DNA of 64,000 bases from Collinsella sp. An307 (GTDB lineage: Bacteria; Actinomycetota; Coriobacteriia; Coriobacteriales; Coriobacteriaceae), in contig NZ_NFIP01000001.1 of assembly GCF_002161805.1 (NCBI RefSeq), positions 310,001 to 374,000 on the forward strand, in the 5' to 3' direction. Within the stretch, counting starts at the first letter, position 1; every line of letters starts with the position of its first letter. Below the pieces are notes generated by a model that worked only from the letters and a program-made list of their open reading frames with translations, was not told where the DNA came from and ran no database searches. A program made the translations under genes and the position numbers. Below, in pieces: positions 1 to 9,737 of this stretch.

Positions 1-2103
1 GGTTACCTGCTGCATCTGTACTACGGTACACGCTCCGAGGGGACCATGGACTATCTTGTCACCTATGCGGACCGCAGCGGTTTGTGCGTCTGTCCGCACG
101 ACGTGCACGACCGTACCTATTCTCTCGACGTGCTGCCGCAGGAGTTTCCCTTTGACGGCGCGGGCGATATGCGCGCGCCCCTGTTGCGCGTGCGCGACGC
201 CGCCGGCGTGTACGGCTGTGACCTGCGCTATGCGCGCCATGAGGTGCGCTCGGGCAAGTACGCGCTGCCGGGCCTTCCCGCGGTGTACGACGAGGGGGAG
301 GGCGACGGGGCGGAGACGCTCTCGGTGACACTTGCCGACCCTCGCCTGGGCCTTGAGGTCGAGCTCCTCTACGGCGTCATGCCGTACCTCGACGTCATCT
401 GCCGCGCCGCCATCGTGCGCAACGCCGGCGAGGCTGCCCTTACCATCGACCGCCTGCAGACGGCGTGCCTCGACTTCACCCACGGCAGCTTTGACGTCAT
501 CACCTTCAGCGGTCGCCACGCCATGGAGCGCCGCGTCGACCGCCACTTTGTCGATCACGGCAGCTTCCATGTGGGGAGCCGCCGCGGCATGTCCTCTGGC
601 CAGTACAACCCGCTCATGATTCTCTGCGACCGCGCGACCACCGAGACCTCTGGCCGCGCCTGGTCGATGAGCTTCGTGTGGAGCGGCGGCTTTGAGGCGG
701 AGGTCGAGCGCTGCCAGTACGCCCAGACGCGTATGCAGATGGGCCTTGCCGACGACCGTTTCTCCTATCCGCTCGCGCCGGGCGAGGAGCTTGTGGCCCC
801 CGAGGTCATCATGAGCTACTCGGCGCACGGCTTGAGCGCCCTTTCGCAGAACCTTCACCGTTGCATCCGCACGCACGTGGTGCGAGGGACCTGGCGCGAT
901 CGTCCGCGCCCGGTGCTCCTCAACAGCTGGGAGGCCTGCTACTTTGACTTCACGGGCGACACGCTCGTGGACCTTGCCAAGAAGGCGGCAGAGCTCGGCA
1001 TAGAGATGCTCGTTATGGACGACGGCTGGTTTGGCAAGCGCAACGATGACTTCCGAGCGCTCGGTGACTGGTACGTCAACGAGGAGAAGCTCGGCGGCAC
1101 CCTCGCTGAGCTCGTCGACCGCGTGAACGCGCTCGGACTCAAGTTTGGCATCTGGGTCGAGCCGGAGATGGTCTCTGAGGACAGTGACCTTTACCGCGCG
1201 CATCCCGACTGGGCGCTCGCCATACCCGGCAAGGATCCCGTGCTCGGCCGCGACCAGCTCGTGCTCGACTTCTCGCGCAAAGAGGTGCGCGACAACATCT
1301 ACGAGCAGCTGTGCGCCGTCTTTGACCAGGCAAACATCGAGTACGTCAAGTGGGACTGCAACCGCAACATCGTGGACCTCTACTCCGCCACCGCCACCGA
1401 CCAGGGCAAGGTGCTCTACGACTACACGCGCGGCCTCTACGAGCTCCTCGAGCGCTTGGTGCAGCGCTATCCGCACATCCTGTTCGAGGGTTGCTCTGCG
1501 GGCGGGTGCCGCTTTGACGCCGGCATGCTCTACTACACGCCGCAGATCTGGACGAGCGACAACACCGACGCCGTCAACCGGCTCGCCATCCAGTACGGCA
1601 CCTCGTTTGGCTACCCGGCGTCCACCATGGGCGCGCACGTCTCGGCTTGCCCCAACGAGATCAACTGGCGCACGACCCCCATCTCCGCCCGCGGCACCGT
1701 TGCGCTCGCAGGGGGCGGCTTTGGCTACGAGCTTGACCTGAACGATCTTCCCGAGCGCGCCTGCGAGCACGTCAAGGCGCAGGTTGCGCTCCATCGCGAG
1801 ATTGAGGACGTGGTGCGCGAGGGTCGCTACTTCCGCCTCTCGGGTCCCGCGGACGAGGTCTGCGCCTGGGAGTTTGTGGCAGAAGACGGCAGCAAGGCTG
1901 TGCTCGGTACGGTGCTTCTGCTCATCGAGGGCTACGGTGTGGCACGCTACGTCACCCCGCGCGGGCTCACGCCGGGCGCCTTCTACCGTGAGCTCACCAC
2001 GGGCAATGTTTTTGCTGCGGACGCCCTTATGGACGAGGGGTTCCCGCTGCCCATCAACGCCGAGCCGTACATGGGTCGCACCTACCGATTCGAGCGCCTG
2101 TAG
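1..2103 (+). CDS. alpha-galactosidase, GH36 family (5' end outside window)
   Basis: Hydrolyses terminal alpha-1,6-galactosides such as melibiose and raffinose-family sugars, probably in the cytoplasm. The reading frame is open from base 1, and the codons before the first ATG at 46 (GYLLHLYYGTRSEGT) match the N-terminal strand of GH36 enzymes. The gene therefore begins upstream, and the ATG at 46 is internal. About 700 residues are visible against a usual 720-740. The catalytic nucleophile region is YVKWDCNRNI and the acid/base region is WTSDNTDA; both are intact, as is the MDDGWFG substrate-site motif. It ends with TAG. The downstream gene starts 105 bp later with its own ribosome site. Nothing shows its sugar regulator or transporter in this window. 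Family call is firm; exact substrate is inferred. Confidence 0.95.
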   Translation, partial: GYLLHLYYGTRSEGTMDYLVTYADRSGLCVCPHDVHDRTYSLDVLPQEFPFDGAGDMRAPLLRVRDAAGVYGCDLRYARHEVRSGKYALPGLPAVYDEGEGDGAETLSVTLADPRLGLEVELLYGVMPYLDVICRAAIVRNAGEAALTIDRLQTACLDFTHGSFDVITFSGRHAMERRVDRHFVDHGSFHVGSRRGMSSGQYNPLMILCDRATTETSGRAWSMSFVWSGGFEAEVERCQYAQTRMQMGLADDRFSYPLAPGEELVAPEVIMSYSAHGLSALSQNLHRCIRTHVVRGTWRDRPRPVLLNSWEACYFDFTGDTLVDLAKKAAELGIEMLVMDDGWFGKRNDDFRALGDWYVNEEKLGGTLAELVDRVNALGLKFGIWVEPEMVSEDSDLYRAHPDWALAIPGKDPVLGRDQLVLDFSRKEVRDNIYEQLCAVFDQANIEYVKWDCNRNIVDLYSATATDQGKVLYDYTRGLYELLERLVQRYPHILFEGCSAGGCRFDAGMLYYTPQIWTSDNTDAVNRLAIQYGTSFGYPASTMGAHVSACPNEINWRTTPISARGTVALAGGGFGYELDLNDLPERACEHVKAQVALHREIEDVVREGRYFRLSGPADEVCAWEFVAEDGSKAVLGTVLLLIEGYGVARYVTPRGLTPGAFYRELTTGNVFAADALMDEGFPLPINAEPYMGRTYRFERL

Positions 2104-2208
2104 GGAAGTGGTAGCGCCGGGGCCCGTCCCCGGCGCGTCGTTTGCCTGGGCCCTGTGGGGCCGGCCCTTCCCGTCGCAGGACATCTGCCCTATAGAAAGG
2201 GGAAGCGC

Positions 2209-4167
2209 ATGCTCGAGGATTACCGCCGCGCCCGCAAGCGCGCAACCAAGGAGTTCCAGGCCGATGTCGCCGCGGGCAGGTACCCCTATCCGCCCGCGCT
2301 CGACGACATCCTCAAGGGTGAGGGCTACCAAGGCGAGATTCCCCTCGGTCTTGCCGAGATTGACCTTTCGCTCATCGCAGGCACGCGCACGCGCGGGCGC
2401 CAGAACAGCTTCTCGTCGGGCTTCATGCCCCTGCAGGAGGCATCGACGGAGTTCGCGAGCAAGTGGAGCGACCTCATCGACTCGCAGCGCGCCGAGGGCA
2501 TCCACGAGCCCATCGTGGTCTACGAGTACCTCCAGCGCTTCTACGTGCAGGAGGGCAACAAGCGCGTCTCGGTCCTGCGCTATCTGGGGCAGCCGACGGT
2601 GCTCGCCAAGATCACGCGCGTCGTGCCTATGCCGAGTGACAGCAAGGCCTACCGCGTTTACCAGGAGTTCATGCGCTTCTACCGCGTCGCCCCCGTCTTT
2701 GGCATCGTGCTCGCGGAGGAGGGCGATTACGCGCGCCTCGCCGCGTTTGCCGGGCGTGACCTGGACGAGCCCTGGCCCGATGACGCCGTGCGCGACCTGC
2801 GCTCGGCCTTCGATGCGTTTGCCGCCGCCTTCCGGGCGCGTCACGGCGAGACCCTCGGCATGAGCGCCGGCAGCGCGTTTCTCATCTATCTTAAGGTGTT
2901 TGGGTATGACGAGGCGGTGCACGCGTTTCCCGCCGAGGTCGATGCACGCGTCGCGCGCATCTGGGACGAGTTTGTGGTCTCGCGCGACGGCGGCAAGGTG
3001 GCCTACCTCGAAGACCCAAGCGGCAAGCGCACCAATATCATTCCCGAGATCAAATCGCTCGCCAAAGAGACCATGGGGTCGCGGCCGTTTTTCGCGGCGT
3101 TTATCTACGAGTCTTCGCCCGAGGTCGACGGCTGGACGGCGCTTCATGAGAAGGGTCGGATGAAGCTCGTTGAGAAGGTCGGGCCGACCGTCATGTCCCA
3201 GGCATATTTCGATTGCAACAACGATGCCGCCTTCGACGCCGCTGTTGCCGACGCCACGCGTCGCCGCGCCGACCTCATCGTCACGGTCTCGCCCACGCAG
3301 ATGCGCTCCTGCCTGCGTGCGGCGGTGGCGCACCCGGAGCTTCCTATCATCAACTGTTCGGTCTCGCTTTCGCACAGCGCCGTGCGCACGTTTGCGGGAC
3401 GGCTGTATGAGGCAAAGTTTTTGCTCGGCGCCCTTGCGGCGAGCATGGCCAAGAACCATCGCGTGGGCTACGTGGCCGAGAACCCGGTCTATGGCACCGT
3501 GGCAGAGATCAACGCTTTTGCCATCGGCGCGCGCATGATCGACCCGTATGTGACGGTCTATCTCAAATGGTTCTCCGCCAAGGACTACGACTGGAAGCGC
3601 GAGCTCGCCGAGAGCGATGTGCGCGTGGTCTCCGCCCGCGACTACCTCGATCCGAGCGACCCCGACGAGCCCTGGGGCCTTTACGAGATTATGGACGACG
3701 GCACCTGCCGCCACCTGGCCGAGCCCATCTGGAAGTGGGGGCGCTACTATGCGCTCATCGTCCGCTCCATCAGAAACGACTCGTGGAAAAAGGAGGGGGC
3801 GACGCGCCGCGGCGAGGCTCTCAACTACTGGTGGGGGATGTCTGCGGGCGTGCTCGACGTCCGTCTTTCCGACGAGGTGCCCTACGGCCAGCGGGTGCTC
3901 GTGGAGGGTATCCGCCAGTCGATGCTCACGCGCCGCATCAACCCCTTTGCCGGGGAGCTCGTCAGCCAGGGCGGCACACTCGTCCATACCGGGCCCGACC
4001 GCCTCTCGAGCGAGGAGATCGTGCGCATGCGGTGGCTGAACGAGAACATCGTCGGGCGCTTGCCTGAGCAGCGCGAGCTGTCGCAGGAGGGTCTCGAGCA
4101 GGTGGAGGTCTCCGGCGTGATTCCGCTCGACCCCACGAAGCTTCCGCACAAGGGGACCCTTTCATGA
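2209..4167 (+). CDS. ParB-like domain fused to cytoplasmic BMP (PnrA-like) ligand-binding protein
   Basis: 652 aa. The start is ATG 2209 behind GAAAGGGGAA; the frame opens further upstream but without a ribosome site. There is no signal peptide or lipobox, so it is cytoplasmic. Roughly residues 80-150 resemble a ParB/Srx-type domain (PIVVYEY, then EGNKRVSVLRYLG). Residues about 300-570 resemble the Bmp/Med/PnrA substrate-binding fold, usually an extracellular nucleoside-binding lipoprotein (AAFIYESSPEVDGW, ADLIVTVSP, INCSVSLSHSAVRTFAGRLYEAKFLLG, VGYVAENPVYG). An intracellular BMP domain argues for ligand sensing rather than transport, as in the Med family. Its stop overlaps the start of the metallophosphoesterase by 4 bp, so the two are co-translated. 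The nucleoside-type ligand and the role of the ParB-like part are inferences. Confidence 0.75.
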   Translation: MLEDYRRARKRATKEFQADVAAGRYPYPPALDDILKGEGYQGEIPLGLAEIDLSLIAGTRTRGRQNSFSSGFMPLQEASTEFASKWSDLIDSQRAEGIHEPIVVYEYLQRFYVQEGNKRVSVLRYLGQPTVLAKITRVVPMPSDSKAYRVYQEFMRFYRVAPVFGIVLAEEGDYARLAAFAGRDLDEPWPDDAVRDLRSAFDAFAAAFRARHGETLGMSAGSAFLIYLKVFGYDEAVHAFPAEVDARVARIWDEFVVSRDGGKVAYLEDPSGKRTNIIPEIKSLAKETMGSRPFFAAFIYESSPEVDGWTALHEKGRMKLVEKVGPTVMSQAYFDCNNDAAFDAAVADATRRRADLIVTVSPTQMRSCLRAAVAHPELPIINCSVSLSHSAVRTFAGRLYEAKFLLGALAASMAKNHRVGYVAENPVYGTVAEINAFAIGARMIDPYVTVYLKWFSAKDYDWKRELAESDVRVVSARDYLDPSDPDEPWGLYEIMDDGTCRHLAEPIWKWGRYYALIVRSIRNDSWKKEGATRRGEALNYWWGMSAGVLDVRLSDEVPYGQRVLVEGIRQSMLTRRINPFAGELVSQGGTLVHTGPDRLSSEEIVRMRWLNENIVGRLPEQRELSQEGLEQVEVSGVIPLDPTKLPHKGTLS

Positions 4168-4811
4168 GGGTGCTCGCCATAGCCGACGTGGAGGAGCGCT
4201 GGCTTACCGCGGCGAGCGCGCGAGAGTGCCTGCAGGGGTACGACCTCATCGTGTCGTGCGGAGACCTCGACGCGCGCTACCTCGAGCATATCGTGACGAT
4301 GGCAAACGTTCCTCTGCTCTACGTGTGGGGCAACCACGACACAGCGTACCGTCTGCACACGCCCGAGGGCTGCCGCTCGATCGAGGGCCGCATCGCCGAG
4401 TACCGCGGCGTGCGCTTCATGGGGCTCGGCGGTTCTGTACGCTATAACGACCGTGTCTTTGGGTTCACCGAGCGTGATATGTACTGGCGGATGCTGCGCC
4501 TCTCGCTTGCCGCCAAGGCTCAGGGCGGTGTTGATGTGCTCGTGACCCATACGCCGCCGCGCGGGTACGGTGACCTCGACGATCTTCCTCATCAGGGATT
4601 TGACGCCTTCAACACGTGCCTTGAAATGCTCTCGCCGCGCTATCTGTTGCACGGGCACATCCACCCGGAATACGGGCGTATCGCGCGTGGGTGCGTTCAC
4701 CCTGCGGACACGGAGATTCTGAACTGCTGCGGCTATCGCGAGCTCGAATTAAGCGCTCCTGCGGCACCTCGATCCACCCGCCGTGGCTACCTTGGTGTGG
4801 ACCGCATTTGA
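4164..4811 (+). CDS. metallophosphoesterase (calcineurin-like fold)
   Basis: 215 aa; begins with an ATGA overlap with the preceding gene, so almost certainly in the same transcript. It carries the calcineurin-like phosphoesterase motifs in order: Asp8 in ADVEE (in place of the usual DxH), CGDLD near residue 32, GNHD at 56-59, VTHTPPRGYGD and HGHIHPEYG near the C-terminus. These bind a two-metal centre that hydrolyses phosphomono- or phosphodiesters. The C-terminal residues after NCCGYRELEL look like an unstructured tail. Substrate cannot be told from sequence. Coupling to the ParB/BMP sensor-like protein suggests a nucleotide or cyclic-nucleotide substrate, but that is only an inference. Confidence 0.85.
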   Translation: MRVLAIADVEERWLTAASARECLQGYDLIVSCGDLDARYLEHIVTMANVPLLYVWGNHDTAYRLHTPEGCRSIEGRIAEYRGVRFMGLGGSVRYNDRVFGFTERDMYWRMLRLSLAAKAQGGVDVLVTHTPPRGYGDLDDLPHQGFDAFNTCLEMLSPRYLLHGHIHPEYGRIARGCVHPADTEILNCCGYRELELSAPAAPRSTRRGYLGVDRI

Positions 4812-4878
4812 GGACCGCAGCCTTGGCGTATACAAGCAGGAGCTTTCTGCTATCATGCTTAGTCTGTGCGTCGCGTAT

Positions 4879-4962
<84 letters not shown>

Positions 4963-5062
4963 TGGCGCACGGCCGCGCCGGGGGATACCCTGCGCGCCGG
5001 CAACCGTCATACAGGGGTACCCAGCGCCCAAAGATCGGCTGGGCCACGCAAGAGGAGGAACG

Positions 5063-6361
5063 TTGAACATCACGCAATCCGAGGTGCAGGACGGTAAGCT
5101 TACCGCTACGGTGACCATCCCCGCCGCCGACGTTGACGCCGCCATCAAGAAGGCGTACAAGGACGCCGCGCATAAGTACCGCTTCCCGGGCTTCCGCCCC
5201 GGCCATGCGCCCCGCGCGGTCGTCGACAACATGCTCGGCAAGGGCTTTGGTCTCGTCGACGCCACCAACCGCATCATCAACGACGCCGAGCCCGCCATCA
5301 TCAACGAGCTCGACATCGTGCCGGTGAAGGAGCACGGCGACATCGACGAGGAGAGCCTCGAGATGGTCAAGGACCATGAGGACTACACCTACGCCATCAC
5401 CTTCGCTCTGCGTCCCACGCCCTCGCTCAGCTCCTATGACGCCGTCGAGATCGAGATGCCTCCCGCGGAGGTCACCGAGTCCGAGATCGACGCTCAGATC
5501 GAGATGCTCCTCGGCTATCACGCCACCTTTGAGGATGTTGAGGACCGCGGCATCGAGGACACCGACTTCGTCACCGCCAAGGTTGAGAACATCAAGAACG
5601 CCGAGGCGCTCGCTGGCGACTCCCGCATGATCGCCATGGGCTCCGGTAACCTGCCCAACGCCTTCGACGAGGGCCTCATGGGCATGAAGGTCGGCGAGAC
5701 CAAGGAGATCAGCTGGACGCCCGAGACCGAGGGCGCCGAGGAAGCCGCCGTTAACGTTACCGTGAACGGCATCAAGGCCCGCAAGCTCCCCGAGCTCACC
5801 GACGAGTTCGCCAAGACCGGCTTTGGTTTTGACGACATCGCCACCATGCGCGACGCCGTCAAGGAGGAGATCGCCGCTGACAAGGAGTCCCGTCTCCCTC
5901 AGCTCAAGGAGAACCGCTGCGTCGCCAAGCTCGCCGAGCGTCTTGAGCTCGACGAGATGGACAAGGACTACGAGCAGTCCGTCTTCCAGGAGCTCGGCCA
6001 GAACTTCCTCCAGAGCCTCGCTGCCCGCGGCATGTCGCTCGACGCCTGGCTCCAGGCCAACGGCATGACCGGCGACCAGTTCATCGCCGACCTCCATCAC
6101 CAGGCCGACGACGTCGCCCGCGAGTCCCTCGCGCTCGACGCGCTTGCCCGCGAGCTCAAGGTCGAGGTTACCGACGGGGACGTTGACAACGAGTTCAAGA
6201 GCGCCGGCGTCGATGATCCCGAGGCCACGAAGGAGCGCTTCGTCGCCGAGGGCCGCATGCCCGCCGTCCGTGACTCCATTCGCCGTTCCAAGGCCGTGAA
6301 CTGGCTCGTCGAGAACGCCAAGGTCACCGAGGTGGACGAGACCGCCAAGGACGCCGAGTAG
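5063..6361 (+). CDS. tig: trigger factor (ribosome-bound chaperone / prolyl isomerase)
   Basis: 432 aa, the normal family length. The start is TTG at 5063, directly behind AAGAGGAGGAACG; no ATG in this frame fits. It binds the ribosome exit tunnel, shields nascent chains and has FKBP-type peptidyl-prolyl isomerase activity. The ribosome-docking signature appears as GFRPGHAP at residues 43-50, with the usual Lys replaced by His. The middle FKBP domain spans about residues 160-245, and the helical C-terminal arms are rich in charged residues. It is followed by clpP and clpX, the conserved tig-clpP-clpX order of many bacteria. A 10-bp hairpin separates it from clpP, so clpPX may be partly uncoupled. 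Confidence 0.97.
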   Translation: MNITQSEVQDGKLTATVTIPAADVDAAIKKAYKDAAHKYRFPGFRPGHAPRAVVDNMLGKGFGLVDATNRIINDAEPAIINELDIVPVKEHGDIDEESLEMVKDHEDYTYAITFALRPTPSLSSYDAVEIEMPPAEVTESEIDAQIEMLLGYHATFEDVEDRGIEDTDFVTAKVENIKNAEALAGDSRMIAMGSGNLPNAFDEGLMGMKVGETKEISWTPETEGAEEAAVNVTVNGIKARKLPELTDEFAKTGFGFDDIATMRDAVKEEIAADKESRLPQLKENRCVAKLAERLELDEMDKDYEQSVFQELGQNFLQSLAARGMSLDAWLQANGMTGDQFIADLHHQADDVARESLALDALARELKVEVTDGDVDNEFKSAGVDDPEATKERFVAEGRMPAVRDSIRRSKAVNWLVENAKVTEVDETAKDAE

Positions 6362-6423
6362 CGTATACTCTGCGCCGTGAAACCCACCCGCACGGTGGGG
6401 TATCATAGCTCGTGACCGTTTTG

Positions 6424-6462
6424 ACACGGTGCCGGGTCCGCTGGCGGGCTCTGGCACCGTGT
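6424..6462 (+). terminator. strong hairpin between tig and clpP
   Basis: ACACGGTGCC (6424-6433) and GGCACCGTGT (6453-6462) form a perfect 10-bp stem with a 19-base G-rich loop. No run of T follows, so it may be an attenuator, an RNA-stability element or a weak terminator rather than a full intrinsic terminator. It lies in the only sizeable gap of the tig-clpP-clpX cluster. Confidence 0.55.
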
Positions 6463-6496
6463 TCGCATTGACGCGAAGCGAAAGAAGGAAATACGC

Positions 6497-7120
6497 ATGA
6501 TCTCGCATATCAACAACGCGCTCGTGCCCTATGTGATCGAGCAGACCCCGCGGGGTGAGCGAAGCTACGATATCTACTCGCGCCTGCTGAACGATCGCAT
6601 CGTCTTTTTGGGCGAGGAGATCAACTCGGTCACGGCGAACCTCGTGATCGCGCAGCTTCTGCACCTGGAGAGCCAGGATGCCGAGAAGGACATCTCGCTC
6701 TACATCAACTCCCCGGGCGGTGAGGTCTACTCCGGTCTCGCGATTCTCGACACCATGAACTTCATCAAGCCCGACGTGTCGACCATCTGCGTGGGCATGG
6801 CCGCCTCCATGGCTGCGGTGCTTCTTGCCAACGGCGCACGCGGCAAGCGCTTCTGCCTGCCCAACTCGATGGTGATGATCCACCAGCCGAGCGGCGGCGC
6901 CCAGGGCCAGCAGACCGAGATCGAGATCGTGGCCCAGGAGATCAAGGAAACGAGGCGCAACCTTAACCAGATTCTCGCCGACGCCACGGGCCAGCCTATT
7001 GAGAAGGTTTCTCAGGACACCGAGCGCGATCATTACATGCGCGCTCAGGCTGCTCTTGAGTACGGTCTGGTGGACCGCATCATCTCCTCCCGTACCGACG
7101 CAGCGAAAGGCGACGCATAA
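6497..7120 (+). CDS. clpP: ATP-dependent Clp protease proteolytic subunit
   Basis: 207 aa serine protease that forms the tetradecameric chamber fed by ClpX. The catalytic serine is Ser104 in GMAASMAAV and the histidine is His129 in MIHQPSGG; both contexts are canonical, and length is typical. The ATG at 6497 is preceded by GAAAGAAGGAAA. The last base of its stop codon is the first base of the clpX start (TAATG), which indicates translational coupling. A short propeptide of about ten residues probably precedes the mature subunit. No second clpP copy is present in this window. Confidence 0.97.
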   Translation: MISHINNALVPYVIEQTPRGERSYDIYSRLLNDRIVFLGEEINSVTANLVIAQLLHLESQDAEKDISLYINSPGGEVYSGLAILDTMNFIKPDVSTICVGMAASMAAVLLANGARGKRFCLPNSMVMIHQPSGGAQGQQTEIEIVAQEIKETRRNLNQILADATGQPIEKVSQDTERDHYMRAQAALEYGLVDRIISSRTDAAKGDA

Positions 7121-8550
7121 TGCCGCGCGACACGCATGACAACATCGGCTACGACGGTACGCCCGCCGAGCCCATCCGCTGCTCTTTCTGCGGCAAGACC
7201 CAAGATCAGGTCCGCAAGCTCGTGCGCGGTCCGCATAACATCTTTATCTGCGACGAGTGCGTCTCTGAGTGCTCCGCCATTCTGGAGGAGTCCATCGCGC
7301 GCGACATCATGTCGCAGGGCGGCTACAACGGCCTCGGCGACCTCGGCTTCATGACGCCCGAGGTCGAGGCCGAGGAGGCAGAGCCCGAGCCGGAGGCCTC
7401 TAAGCAGGTCATCCGCCGCGTTCCCACGCCGCACGAGATCTACGACGAGCTTTCTCAGTACGTGATGGGGCAGGAGGACGCCAAGCGCGCCATGTCCGTC
7501 GCCGTCTACAACCATTACCGCCGTGTCATCGAGGGTGGCGCTGCCGAGGCGGCACTCGACGAGAGTGCCGGGCGTCCCAGCGCGCCCATCGGTAAGCACG
7601 CCGCTGGTGTTGACGACCTTGCGGATGTGGAGCTCGCCAAGTCAAACATCCTGCTTCTTGGTCCCACGGGCACGGGTAAGACGCTTTTGGCGCAGACGCT
7701 CGCGCGCATCCTCGAGGTGCCGTTTGCCATCGCCGATGCCACCGCGCTCACCGAGGCGGGCTACGTGGGCGAGGACGTGGAGAACATCCTCCTCAAGCTC
7801 ATTACCGCTGCCGACGGCGACATCGAGCGTGCCCAGGTGGGCATCATCTACATCGACGAGATCGACAAGGTGGCGCGCAAGGCGGAGAACCTTTCCATCA
7901 CGCGCGACGTCTCCGGCGAGGGCGTGCAGCAGGCGCTCCTCAAGATTCTCGAGGGCACTGTTGCGAGCGTTCCGCCCCAGGGCGGCCGCAAGCATCCCCA
8001 GCAGGAGCTTCTGCAGATCGACACGACCAATATCCTCTTCATCTGCGGCGGCGCCTTCGTGGGGCTCGACAAGATCATCGCCGATCGCGTAGGCAACAAG
8101 GGTATCGGTTTCAACTCCGAGATCGCCGGCCCCACCTCCACTGACGAGAACGATCTGCTCCGTCAGGTGCTCCCGCAGGACCTCAACGCCTTTGGCATGA
8201 TTCCCGAGTTCATCGGCCGTACGCCGGTGATCACGCAGACCTGCGCTCTTGACGAGGATGACCTCGTGTCCATCCTCACCGAGCCGCGCAACGCCATCGT
8301 CAAGCAGTACCGTCGTATGTTCCAGCTCGAGGGTGTTGACCTTGCGTTTGACGACGAGGCGCTCCATGAGATCGCTAAGCTCGCGCTTGCCCGCAAGACC
8401 GGCGCCCGCGGCCTGCGCTCCATCTGCGAGCAGCTTCTCCAGAAGACCATGTTCGACCTTCCCAGCGAGGAGGGCGTCGAGAGGGTCGTGGTGACCGCCG
8501 CCGCTGTCCGCGGCGAGGAGGAGCCCCGGCGCGTGTACCGCGCCGCCTAA
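7120..8550 (+). CDS. clpX: ATP-dependent Clp protease ATP-binding subunit ClpX
   Basis: 476 aa AAA+ unfoldase that delivers substrates to ClpP. The N-terminal C4 zinc domain uses Cys21, Cys24, Cys44 and Cys47. Walker A is GPTGTGKT at residues 181-188 and Walker B is IIYIDEID. The sensor region EFIGRTPV and the C-terminal [10 protein letters not shown] are present. It is about 50 residues longer than most ClpX proteins. The extra length is an acidic linker after the zinc domain (about 80-95) and an insert between the N-terminal AAA+ helix and Walker A (about 139-172, rich in Ala, Gly and Asp). Start overlaps the clpP stop. Function is certain; the inserts are a lineage feature of unknown role. 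Confidence 0.97.
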   Translation: MPRDTHDNIGYDGTPAEPIRCSFCGKTQDQVRKLVRGPHNIFICDECVSECSAILEESIARDIMSQGGYNGLGDLGFMTPEVEAEEAEPEPEASKQVIRRVPTPHEIYDELSQYVMGQEDAKRAMSVAVYNHYRRVIEGGAAEAALDESAGRPSAPIGKHAAGVDDLADVELAKSNILLLGPTGTGKTLLAQTLARILEVPFAIADATALTEAGYVGEDVENILLKLITAADGDIERAQVGIIYIDEIDKVARKAENLSITRDVSGEGVQQALLKILEGTVASVPPQGGRKHPQQELLQIDTTNILFICGGAFVGLDKIIADRVGNKGIGFNSEIAGPTSTDENDLLRQVLPQDLNAFGMIPEFIGRTPVITQTCALDEDDLVSILTEPRNAIVKQYRRMFQLEGVDLAFDDEALHEIAKLALARKTGARGLRSICEQLLQKTMFDLPSEEGVERVVVTAAAVRGEEEPRRVYRAA

Positions 8551-8661
8551 GGTAAAGTAAAACTCCCTCTGTCCTGTTTTTACGTGGGGCGAAGATTTTA
8601 GAACCTCCCGTTATCCGCGCAATACTGGGGTTACCGTATGGCTCGGGTAGCAGGAGGTTTC

Positions 8662-9572
8662 GTGTACGCGCTGTTCTTCATCATCAGCTTCGGGGCGTCG
8701 ATCATCGGTGCCATCTCGCAACGCATCTGGCCGGCAGCTCTGCGGGCCGCGAGGGAACGGCGGTGCAGATCGGCGGTGCCATCGCGGATGCTGCATCGCG
8801 CCTATCCAAGCTGGAGCCCCATGACCACCAGGATTTGCTGATGCCGGGCATCTCCGCCGCGTTCAGCGGCGTGTTCGGCACGTCGCTTACTGGCGCGTTC
8901 TTCGGCATGGAGAGATGTGCTATGTCGGCAAGTTGCACTACGGAGCCAGCATCTATTGCCTGGTCGCGTCGTTTGTGGGCGATGCCGTGGCGACACTTCT
9001 GGGCGCGGGTCGCGAGACGCATCCGTTTGGACTTGTGCCTGATTTCACGCTGCAGGGCATCGCAGTCGCGGTGGTAGCGGACCTCGTCTTCGGCAACGCG
9101 GCGCGGCTGTTCTCCGCCGCGATTCGCATGGTCAAGCGCTTCCATGCGGGGCACATCACGGGCCACCTGGTTTCCGCGCTCGTGAGCTCGCTCGTGCTTC
9201 TGGCGGTGTACGTGGTGTTTGACCTGTACCGCTACGGCGGCCTTTCGTCGTGGCTGGTTGGGACCGCTTCTGCAGGTGCAGCCCTCGTTCATGGCGGGGC
9301 TCGGCATGATCGGCATCTTCGGCGCGGCGCTCAACGTGCCCATCACCACCATCATGCTGGGTATCAATGTGTTCGGCGGCTACGCGGCCCTGTACTACGT
9401 GATCGTGTCCTTCGTGGGCTACCTTGTCGCCGGGCACCGAGGCGTGTACCCGGCGCAGCGCATCGTGACGCCGAAGTGGCGCTCACTCGGCGATGACCAG
9501 GGCTTCACGATGGCGGACACCATCGAACACCACGACGCGGGCGTGCGCGATGGGGGTGGCGAGCACGTTTAA
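8662..9572 (+). pseudogene. collapsed TauE-CLC gene-pair remnant
   Basis: A GTG at 8662 behind GCAGGAGGT starts 19 residues (VYALFFIISFGASIIGAIS) almost identical to the start of the intact TauE protein at 35511. At about 8715 the sequence jumps, out of frame, into DNA matching the CLC protein at 36322 from about its residue 140 (THLAGSSAGREGTAVQIGG). Further frameshifts follow near 8910 and 9270. About 80 CLC residues are missing before PSFMAGLGMIGIFGAALN, and the C-terminus (AGHRGVYPAQRIVTPKWRSLG) is kept. This is best explained as an old second copy of the TauE-CLC pair, fused by an internal deletion and then decayed. No functional product is expected. Identity is clear from reading both copies side by side. 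Confidence 0.9.
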
Positions 9573-9737
9573 TGGTCTCTGTGGCCGTGTGAAGCGGCGC
9601 TCGCCTGCGCTGAATGGGGGCGCTGCGCCGCATGTTGCGCTCTGGAGAAAGTTCGAGCGGGCTCCGTCGCGATGATCGGGGCTCCTGTGCCCCTGCGACT
9701 CCACGCTGTCATTCTCGCGCAGACACCCCCATGCGGG

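Noticed and set aside
8551-9737. Insertion sequence as the cause of the decayed region after clpX
   Set aside because: No transposase fragments or terminal inverted repeats; the remnant is explained by the TauE-CLC pair.
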